From JAICIG01 sp035532215 (GTDB lineage Bacteria; Planctomycetota; Planctomycetia; Pirellulales; JAICIG01), in the NCBI GenBank assembly GCA_035532215.1, contig DATKRK010000091.1, forward strand, positions 1-14,985: a DNA stretch of 14,985 nt, given 5' to 3'. Shown piece after piece: positions 1 through 6,700 of this stretch. A program made the translations under genes and the position numbers. Below the pieces are notes generated by a model. The model did no database searches and was not told where the DNA came from. It saw only the letters and a program-made list of their open reading frames with translations. How positions within the stretch are numbered: position 1 is the stretch's first letter; every line of letters starts with the position of its first letter.

Positions 1-213
1 TTGCAGCGGCACGAATGCCTGCCGCGTCATGCGCGTCACTGCGGGCGGGGCTCCTCTCCCTCGCGAGTCGAGCCTCCTCCGCCACTGATAGAAGGAGGGC
101 GTCGAAACGCCCTCGGCCTCGCAAAACGCCGCGACAGTCAAGTCGCACCGCTCGAATCGTCGCAGCCGTTCGCTCCACGCCCGCCGCTTCGCGCCATCCA
201 CGCTTCGTGCCAT
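1..213 (-). CDS. tnpA: IS66-family accessory protein TnpA (partial, C-terminus off the left edge)
   Basis: The first 71 codons of an open frame read leftward from ATG at 213-211 to the window edge without a stop. The product starts MARSVDGAKRRAWSERLRRF. It then has the family's helix-turn-helix: residues about 13-47 include LTVAAFCEAEGVSTPSFYQW followed by an Arg-rich helix, and a stretch ending RQAFVPLQ as in IS66 OrfA proteins. This small DNA-binding accessory protein is needed with TnpB and TnpC for transposition of classical three-gene IS66 elements. A strong Shine-Dalgarno (AAGGGAGGGA, 226-217 on the minus strand) sits just before the ATG. Full-length relatives are usually a little over 100 residues, so roughly the last third is missing here because of the window edge, not because of damage. 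The plus-strand ORFs over this region are shadows. Confidence 0.85.
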   Translation of the reverse strand, partial: MARSVDGAKRRAWSERLRRFERCDLTVAAFCEAEGVSTPSFYQWRRRLDSRGRGAPPAVTRMTRQAFVPLQ

Positions 214-261
214 CGATCCCTCCCTTGCAAAAAGTTTGTGCCCGCAAACCTTGCAAGTTAC
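1..261 (-). mobile_element. End of an IS66-family insertion sequence, running off the left edge
   Basis: The outer end is placed at position 261: read on the minus strand the element begins GTAAC, matching the GTAA start of IS66-family terminal repeats. About 48 bases inside lies the start of a typical IS66 accessory gene (see 1-213). The subterminal stretch 223-261 has an 8-base direct repeat (CCTTGCAA at 223-230 and 249-256) and a short hairpin of the form GTTTG...CAAAC. Eight bases outside the end (262-269, CGGGGGCG) would be the target duplication if insertion was simple; the other end is outside the window. The gene content identifies the family firmly; the exact boundary is inferred from the GTAA rule. 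Confidence 0.75.
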
Positions 262-301
262 CGGGGGCGTCAACTATGACAGTGGAGTACGGTTACGCCC
301 G

Positions 302-556
302 ATGGGTGCATCGAACGTGCCCGGCCGGGAGGAACGATCAGTCCAGCGGTCGCTCTTCGGCGAGGAACCGGCGGCGCCGGCCGCCGATGCATCGGCCTTC
401 CACGGCTGCCACGTGCAGCGCATCCGCCCGCCGGTCAAAGCGCACGGTGGCAAATTTTACTTGGCTCCGAAGATCGTGCCGATTCTCTTGAGCGTGCGGG
501 CGGCAGTCAAACGGGTCCTCCAGACCGGAGACGTCACGGCTGTGTGGCGGGCTTAA
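302..556 (+). pseudogene. N-terminal fragment of a D12-class adenine-specific DNA methyltransferase
   Basis: From ATG at 302 the frame reads MGASNVPGREERSVQRSLFG and reaches, at about 434-487, IRPPVKAHGGKFYLAPKIVP. This matches the opening of D12-class (Dam-like) N6-adenine methyltransferases, where the K-x-H-G-G-K-x-Y-L segment belongs to the SAM-binding N-terminus. The next expected element, a VEPFAGG-like motif, is absent, as are the DPPY catalytic motif and the rest of a roughly 270-residue enzyme. After about position 487 the frame runs through unrelated sequence to a stop at 554-556. The remnant cannot be an active methyltransferase. It lies 40 bases from the IS66 end and its truncated end abuts the foreign-looking gene at 534-3053, so a rearrangement probably removed the remainder. 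The start is the first ATG with a sensible protein; no good ribosome site is seen. Confidence 0.65.
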
Positions 557-3053
557 ACCACGGCAGCAGGTTCTGCCACCAGTAGTTGTTGGATTGCTGT
601 TGATGCTGGGTGCAGACGAGATTGCCGCAGGTCAGAGGGCAGCCGTTGCCATCCTTCGTGGCGTTCACGTACTGGCATCCCGACGGGGGAGCGGCGCAGT
701 CGGCCGGAACGCATGTGACATGCGGCACGATCATGACGGCATCGTAGTTCAGGTTCATTTTGGATTTCACAAAACCGCTCATGATGATCTGCAGCGTCTG
801 ATCGGCGGACTGGTGCGCCGTTCCCACTTTCTGGAAGGGGCGGCCGCCGACTGTCAGATCGGCACGCGGGTACGTATTTTCGTTTACATTGTACGTCGAC
901 GTCGAACCTGCCTTGGCTGAACGCTGCTGGATGGTGACTGCGACATTGGTCAGACCGCCCCAATTGTCCAGCGGGACGTCCGGCCCGGTGGGCCACGTCA
1001 CGTACGCGTCGTAATCGCCTGCCGGTACGCTGCCGAAATTCCACTGCCCGGCCACATAGCCGTTTGCATCGGAGGCGGACGGGTTGGCGACAAGACGATT
1101 GCCATCGTAGGCATTGCTGCCGCTGGGCGTTTCCGCGCTGACGCCGCCCACAAGGACGCTGAACCGCGGATCGCTTTCGTCGATGATCGTCGCTCCGGCG
1201 GGAGGAACGGCAACGGAAGATGCCTGGGAGGAAGAACTGCAGCCTTGCCTGCATGATCCGCCGTTACAGAGCGGGTCGCAGCAATCGACGGCGGCAATGC
1301 ACTGTTGTGACAGGCCCAAAGGACCCTGTAGTGTGACTACTCCACCCATCTGCTGGCACTTCCGGAAGCTGTCTATGTTCGGATCGGAAGTCGCATCGCC
1401 CTTCGTCACGGACAACTGGCAGGCGGACGCAGATCCGACGGGCGCGCTCGACGAAGAAGAATGTACTGGTTCTCTGCAACCAGGAGTGCTGCATGCATTT
1501 CCCACACAAATGCCTTGATCGCAAATATATGCGGAGATACATGCATCGCCTACACCACTCTTACACCCATACGCATTGAAGCAATCCTGATCCGTTGAAC
1601 ACGTCACCACAGACGACGCACTGCTCGAAGAATCCGTCACCGTGAACGTCAGTGTATTACTCGGCGTATTTGCCCAGCGTGACTGGACGAAGACAGGGTA
1701 GCTACCTGGCTGGTACAAGTGGCTTGCCATCTCACAGGGGGGCGTGGCATGCATGCAAGGCAGGACGCTGGAGAATGGCAGCGTGAACGTCAGGTGCGTT
1801 CCATCGGATGACGGAATGTTGTCCAGTTCACTGTCTGCGAAGTGGACCATGTTCCCCGTCGGGCTGAAGCCCTGCCCTGCGATCGTCACTTGCGTCCCGG
1901 CGGGTCCGGAGGAGGGCGAAAGAGAGTTGATCTGCACGTACTTGTCGCTGCCGTAGCTGGCGGAACTGGAGGAAAATGCCGACGAGCTGGCGAAGCTGGA
2001 ACTCGACGATGCCGGCGGATTCACGATCGAATACACCAGCTTCTGCGTCGTTTGCGATCCGACTTTCACCGAGACGTTGTAGGTGCCGTGCGCTTCATTC
2101 GGCGCCGTAAATTTGATGTGCGTGCCATCGTAGGACGGAATGTTGTCCAGTTCGTCCGTGCCGAAGAAGACAGTGTTGCTCTCACGGTCAAACCCCGTTC
2201 CGGTGATGGTGACGGCGTACCCCGCCGGGCTCGAGGCGGGCGAAAGTGCGCTGATGGAGAGAGGAAACGCCACCATGGCCGCGTCGAGACTGTAGGATTT
2301 CTGTACGGGGTCGTGCGTCGGGATGCCGCTCACTTCCACGAGCAATGCTACGCCGTTGAATTGGATCGTTGCGAGTTTCTGGAAAAATGTCTGGCCGACG
2401 ATGCGATCGGGTGCGGGCTGCTTTGTTTGATCCACGCTGTACGTGCCAAGCACCGTCTGAGAACCGTCGTTATTGATCTGAATCAGCTTGTAGGGAACGT
2501 GCGTATCAAATCTGTTGTTGTCGACGCTGCTCCATGTAATGAAGACGTCATGCATGCCGGCACCCAGCCCGCTGAAGTCCCAGTCGGCATGCGTATAGAC
2601 GCCACCCAGTGCCTCTCTGTATTCTCCGGCATACGCCGCCTGCGCAACATTCATGACGTGCAATGAGGGCACCGCGCTGAAATATTGGGGATCGCTGTCA
2701 TCGATGATCCAGACCGAGACCGGGGCAGCCGATGGTGCTGATGACGGAGTGCTCGATGATGCGCTGGCGGACGATGCCGGGCGCGACGAAGACTGCCTCT
2801 CGCTGCTGTTGCTGCCGCCTCCAATGCACGGCGCGGGAGGGTAGTTGCTGGAGCCCGCCGGGCAGAATCCCAGAAGCGTCATGACGCCGCACTGACCGTC
2901 GCTCGTGACGAAGTAACAGGTGACGCTCGCAGCCTGCCCACGCAAATCGGAGAACGGTTTGCCGACGGCGATGCCGACGCCGAAGACCACAAAAAGCACG
3001 GCCAAGGAAATGCCGTACTGATACAATTGATTCAGGAAAGATGGTTTTCTCAT
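534..3053 (-). CDS. Membrane-anchored, serine-linker surface protein with golvesin-like, IPT/TIG and cysteine-rich domains
   Basis: The chosen start is ATG at 3053 (839 residues, MRKPSFLNQLYQYGISLAVL); the frame can be extended to a TTG at 3077 but nothing supports that. An N-terminal hydrophobic helix (about residues 8-30) should anchor or export the protein. Outside follow Ser-rich linkers (about 80-110 and several later ones), a golvesin-C-terminal-like beta domain starting IIDDSDP (about 115-265), and two IPT/TIG Ig-like domains (SISALSPASSPAGYAVTITG, then INSLSPSSGPAGTQVTIAG). Next come Cys-rich modules (CSTDQDCF..., and CCDPLCNGGSCRQGC), a second golvesin-like domain starting IIDESDP, and a Cys-rich tail with CPLTCGNLVC. 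The architecture suggests adhesion or surface display; no catalytic site is seen. Poly-Ser linkers with Cys-rich modules are characteristic of candidate-phyla bacteria such as Peregrinibacteria, and base composition is less GC-rich than the neighbours. It lies between gene fragments on both sides. The reading frame is intact; the molecular function is unknown. Confidence 0.85.
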   Translation of the reverse strand: MRKPSFLNQLYQYGISLAVLFVVFGVGIAVGKPFSDLRGQAASVTCYFVTSDGQCGVMTLLGFCPAGSSNYPPAPCIGGGSNSSERQSSSRPASSASASSSTPSSAPSAAPVSVWIIDDSDPQYFSAVPSLHVMNVAQAAYAGEYREALGGVYTHADWDFSGLGAGMHDVFITWSSVDNNRFDTHVPYKLIQINNDGSQTVLGTYSVDQTKQPAPDRIVGQTFFQKLATIQFNGVALLVEVSGIPTHDPVQKSYSLDAAMVAFPLSISALSPASSPAGYAVTITGTGFDRESNTVFFGTDELDNIPSYDGTHIKFTAPNEAHGTYNVSVKVGSQTTQKLVYSIVNPPASSSSSFASSSAFSSSSASYGSDKYVQINSLSPSSGPAGTQVTIAGQGFSPTGNMVHFADSELDNIPSSDGTHLTFTLPFSSVLPCMHATPPCEMASHLYQPGSYPVFVQSRWANTPSNTLTFTVTDSSSSASSVVTCSTDQDCFNAYGCKSGVGDACISAYICDQGICVGNACSTPGCREPVHSSSSSAPVGSASACQLSVTKGDATSDPNIDSFRKCQQMGGVVTLQGPLGLSQQCIAAVDCCDPLCNGGSCRQGCSSSSQASSVAVPPAGATIIDESDPRFSVLVGGVSAETPSGSNAYDGNRLVANPSASDANGYVAGQWNFGSVPAGDYDAYVTWPTGPDVPLDNWGGLTNVAVTIQQRSAKAGSTSTYNVNENTYPRADLTVGGRPFQKVGTAHQSADQTLQIIMSGFVKSKMNLNYDAVMIVPHVTCVPADCAAPPSGCQYVNATKDGNGCPLTCGNLVCTQHQQQSNNYWWQNLLPWFKPATQP

Positions 3054-3150
3054 TAGAAAAGGGAATGAGTGAAACAATGGTATATGAGAAACAGATCGTT
3101 TTCACCCGACATTTCGTTGCGGGAGTGCCATGTACGGTTCTTATAACATT
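3040..3150. other. AT-rich leader of the foreign-looking surface gene
   Basis: This stretch upstream of the surface-protein ATG (3053) is clearly richer in A and T than the rest of the window. It contains, on the minus strand, a TATACC-like hexamer near 3083-3090 but no convincing -35 partner and no Shine-Dalgarno before the ATG. It probably holds the gene's own promoter brought with it from the donor. Composition returns to the local GC-rich norm at about 3151, which I take as one edge of the foreign block. No gene is supported here. Confidence 0.35.
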
Positions 3151-3156
3151 AGCAGG

Positions 3157-3389
3157 CGGCCGCTCACTCGTCTCCCCGGGCGCATTCCTCAAATGGTCCG
3201 TCACTTTGTCATCCGCCACGCGGATCACGTCGAGCCGGTAGCCGGTATCCTCATCCAACCGCGAACGGGCCGCGTAGCGCCGCGTTCCTCGGGCCATGTG
3301 CGAGCGTTTGTCACGCGTGATCTTGAGCTCGGGCCGGTAGACCGCGGCAAGCCGCTTGCCGCCGACGAGCGCCGCCTCGATCAATATCT
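3157..3389 (-). pseudogene. Unassigned coding remnant
   Basis: On the minus strand an open frame runs from just after a TAG near 3389 and has the codon character of the local genome (almost every third position G or C). It reads, for example, GGKRLAAVYRPELKITRDKR, then an Arg-rich stretch and GYRLDVIRVADDKVTDHLRN. Past about 3157 it enters the AT-rich foreign block and continues as nonsense in another frame of the surface gene, so any original 3' end is lost. A weak resemblance to the C-terminal half of YraN/UPF0102-type nucleases was noticed but is not strong enough to name it. The opposite strand is also open here, so strand and coding status are uncertain. It may be the remains of a gene broken when the foreign block arrived. 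Confidence 0.3.
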
Positions 3390-3488
3390 AGCCCAAGCCG
3401 CAGGCAAAGAGCAAGCGAGCCGCTTACTCAACGGGAACCTCACCTCCGTCGCAAGATCGTCGCATTTAATCGCGCAAAGACGTTCGCG

Positions 3489-3650
3489 CGTCATTCCGGC
3501 AGCGGTACGTTCGCCTTGCGTGCCGACGGCTCGTTCACGTATACGCCGCCGGCCAAGTTCCCCGGTTTCGATTACGCTCACTACACGGCGAGCGACAGCC
3601 AAGGCGACCAGGCCAGCGCCACGGTCAACGTGCTCTCGCAACCCGGCGAC
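3489..3650 (+). pseudogene. Fragment of an Ig/VCBS-like surface-protein domain
   Basis: The plus-strand frame here encodes SGSGTFALRADGSFTYTPPA followed by FPGFDYAHYTASDSQGDQAS and ATVNVLS. This closely follows the repeated bacterial Ig-like/VCBS pattern GTxxLxxDGSFTYTPxxxFxGxDxFTYxAxDxxG-x-ATVxV found in giant surface proteins of planctomycetes and other bacteria. Only one domain is recognisable. The sequence before it does not continue the domain in frame, and after it the frame runs on as low-quality sequence into the antisense of the kinase gene. No start codon or ribosome site serves it. I read it as a leftover of a larger surface-protein gene whose other parts have been deleted. Confidence 0.6.
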
Positions 3651-3782
3651 GCCGGCTGGCCGCGTTGGGAATCGACGCCGACAGGATCAAATCGTGCCTC
3701 GACCCCAAGGACAACCAATGACCCACTGCACGTTCTCGCCACGACTTACGACAAACGACGGCACCAAAGTGGCGCTGTCCAA
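3651..3782. other. Short region of decayed sequence between the Ig-like fragment and the kinase stop codon
   Basis: Two short plus-strand frames meet here in an ATGA overlap at 3718-3721: one ending GIDADRIKSCLDPKDNQ and one starting MTHCTFSPRLTTNDGTKVAL and stopping at about 3786. Both are too short to support, and neither matches a family I recognise. No strong terminator hairpin was seen for the kinase gene, which ends at 3783 from the opposite direction. Confidence 0.3.
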
Positions 3783-6700
3783 CTAATCAGCCGGCCGAAA
3801 CGACCAGATAACGCCAGACTCGCTATCGCCGCCAGCGACGATGATCAGAGGAAAGCCATCGGCGTCGGATTTCAATGCCAGTTCCCAATTCCGATGATCG
3901 AGGAACTCTGCCTCTTCGTCTTGCGGCAAGGAGCCCACGAATTCCGACCTCCAAACATCATCGCGGCTAGTAGCAAGATAGACGCTGGCTCGCTCGAGCC
4001 CGAGATAAGCAAATGCAAATCTGTCATCGTCCATTATGAGATTCGACACGGCCGGCGGGTTGAACGGCAGTACGGTCGATGCCTTCCAGCCGGACGTAGT
4101 CCGGCGGGCAAACAGCAAGTCCTGATGCACGGCTGCGGACTTCGCATACAGCAAAGCAGGCATGCCGTCCGCGGCAACGCCCATACCATAACGCATGACG
4201 CCGAGCGTCGAGTCACACGCTTCACGATGCGCCGGGCGCGCCAAGGCTGGCGGTGGGGAGCTTTGGAAGTCAGGCATTTGCCAATCGGTCGCCAGGCAAA
4301 AGCTTGTTTGCAGATTGCCGCAGAGGCCGTTGGGGGAAAAGATCGAAAACAGCTTCCGACTGTCGGAACTGGCTGCCGTCAGATGCCGGAAGCCGTCGCC
4401 TTGCCGGCCCAAGCGCGCGGTTTGCCACCTGGCGCCGTCGTGCCAGGTTGCCAACAAGTACAATACCGAATGAGAAAAATGGACGACGAGAGGCAGTTTG
4501 CCCGGCCGCGAGAGCAATTCAACATCGAAGCCTTCGTTGTTCGGTCGCGGCGTCACGTCCTCTTCGCTCCAAGCCGCCGGCCGGTCGCCTTCCGACATCT
4601 GGCCGCGAAGCAACAAGAAGGCGCCCGCCACGCCTCCTCCTTCGGGCAGCGGACGCCTCACGGTCGCCAGCCACTCTTGCCCCGTCGCTCGTAAGGCCAA
4701 CGATCGCGCGACGGCTCTGCCCAGCGTTTCAGTTCGCACTTGCCCGTTGCTCTCCGTCAGAAAGAACAGCTTTCGCCCGTCAGATTCCGGGGCAGTGAGA
4801 TGTTGGCCGGCATCGAGCGCCGTAAAAAGCATGGCGAGTCGGCCATGCTCATCGCAAGCGACGGCCTGCTGACGGACGTTCAGGCCCGCGAACTGCTCGC
4901 CGGCGACAAGCGAGCGGCGACGCCAGCGACGAGCGGGGAGTTGATGAGGCGATGCGGGATCGGGGGGCGTTTCCCAAATCTCGATTGCACCGTCTTGGTG
5001 AACCAACGCAAGCCGCAGTCCAGTGGAATCGAAGTGCAACTCGGAGGCGCTCAGCGAGTCGTTCGCCGCATGCGGCGATTGCAGGCTCAGCAGCCCGCCA
5101 GCCCACTTAGGGTCGATGATCGAGAGTTCGCCGTTTCGCCAGGCAACGGCAACCCGGCCTCCGTCGCCGTGGGGAGAGAAGGCAATGCCAACAACGTCGG
5201 TTCCAGGAGTTGGCAGATTGAACCGCCCCCAACCGCGGCGAGGATGTCGAACGATGCGTCCCAGCGTATCGCCCGCGAAGAATGTTTTAGCGTCGCGTGG
5301 ATGCCAGAGCAGTGCGGTGCCTCCAGCGCCGGCAACGGTGTACGGACGCTCGACGAGCTTCAAGTCGGCCGATGCGAGCAGCCGTAGCGTCGCGCCGGGC
5401 CCGAAAGCGGCCAACCGCGACCCGTCTGCGTTGAAAGCCAGGCGTCCTCGGGTCGCCGACGCGCCGCGGTCATCCGCCTTGCACGTCGCCAGCAGCCGGC
5501 CCGTCGCCAGATCCCAAACCATCGTCTGGTGCGCGACGTCGCAGGCGGCAAGGCGAAGGCCGTCGGGCGAAAGCGCAAGGTCGCTCAATTCACGAGCGTG
5601 CCGGATGACTCTTGGCGCCGCCGCGAGCTGCTCGCCGCGCAAAGTCCAGCAGCGAATCTCTCCGCCTGGACCACACGTCGCCGCCATGCTTTCGGCCAAC
5701 GGATCGCTTTCGTCGCCTGCGTTCGCATCGGCCGTGGCGCGGCCGACGACGTCGATCGCGATCACCGGCCCCGGATGCGCAAGCTCGGCGGCAATCCGTC
5801 GCCGGGATCGAGTGTCCCAGATTGATAGCGTTCCGTCGCCGTCGCCGGCCCAGAGCAACGCGGCTTGCTTAGGATCAAAGCGGGTTCGCGGGTTGGGTCC
5901 GAGCTTCAGCTCGGAAATCCCTGGTTTGCTGCGGACTTGCCAGCGTCTTATCACCGGGTCGTGCCCTGCCAGAAGGCAATCGTCTCCGGCAGTCGAGAAT
6001 TGAATGGCCGCCAACCGCCTGCGAAACGGCCAAGGCGCGTCAGCGGCGCGTTCCTCTGAAAACACGGCATGGGTCTCGCCAACCAACGTCGCTCGGGCAG
6101 TTTGGCGATCCCAGACCAGCAGTCGGCCGCGACTGTCTCCCGCGGCCAACCACTGGCCGTCAGGCGAGAATCTCACCGCGTGCATGGCGGTCACGGAAGA
6201 TTGCACGTCCTGAGGCGGCTGATAACTCTCTGACCTGGACAGCTCGCCGTGAGAAGCCTTCAGGCGATAGCAGTCGATTTGGCCGTGACCGCAAGCCACG
6301 GCGAGCGAGGCTCCGTCAGCGGCGACGTCAAGATCCCAAGCAGGAGCGTCGGTGCGAATCTCGTTGAGAACCCGCTCGGCGCGCTCGTCGAGCACCCTTA
6401 TGCTGCCATCCTGTTGAGCAACGGCCCAGCCGCCGTTCGGCAACGCAACCACGTCGAGCGCCGCAGCGCACGTTGACAATCGCGTCGTCTTGGCCGCATC
6501 GGTTCCGGTCGCTCCAGGTTCGATCAAAAGCAGCCCGCCGCGGTCGTCTCCGCAGAGGACGCGGCCCTGCTGCGCCGCAACGCAGTAGATTGCCCGGTCA
6601 TGCACGGCCAGTTCTCGGCGTACGGGTTCGTTTTCATCAACCGGCAAAGTCCAGGAGGTCGCTCTTCCGCTTAGCGATACTCCGACGAACTCGGCACCTG

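Noticed and set aside
15..491. Plus-strand frames of 92 and 158 codons over the left edge
   Set aside because: They lie antisense to the IS66 TnpA start and across the methyltransferase stub; the compositions are low-complexity and match no family.
490..540. Terminator hairpin after the foreign surface gene
   Set aside because: The GTCCTCC...GGAGAC pairing is imperfect with a bulge and no T-run follows.
3156..3163. GCGGCCGC (a NotI site) near the block edge as a cloning junction
   Set aside because: Such an octamer is expected by chance in GC-rich DNA, and no vector sequence is visible nearby.
3220..3260. HVEPVAGIL on the plus strand as the missing FAGG part of the D12 methyltransferase
   Set aside because: The FAGG core is not kept, no DPPY follows, and the frame does not look like the rest of the enzyme.
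3157..3384. Naming the remnant as a YraN/UPF0102 nuclease
   Set aside because: The similarity rests on an R-x-D-V-x-x-V pattern and a final RNA; the catalytic half is missing and the family's usual RNAF ending is not present.
3516..5387. Long plus-strand open frames opposite the kinase gene
   Set aside because: They are shadows of a GC-rich 1619-codon gene whose kinase and WD motifs are unmistakable; their translations are Arg/Pro/Ala-rich and show no domains.
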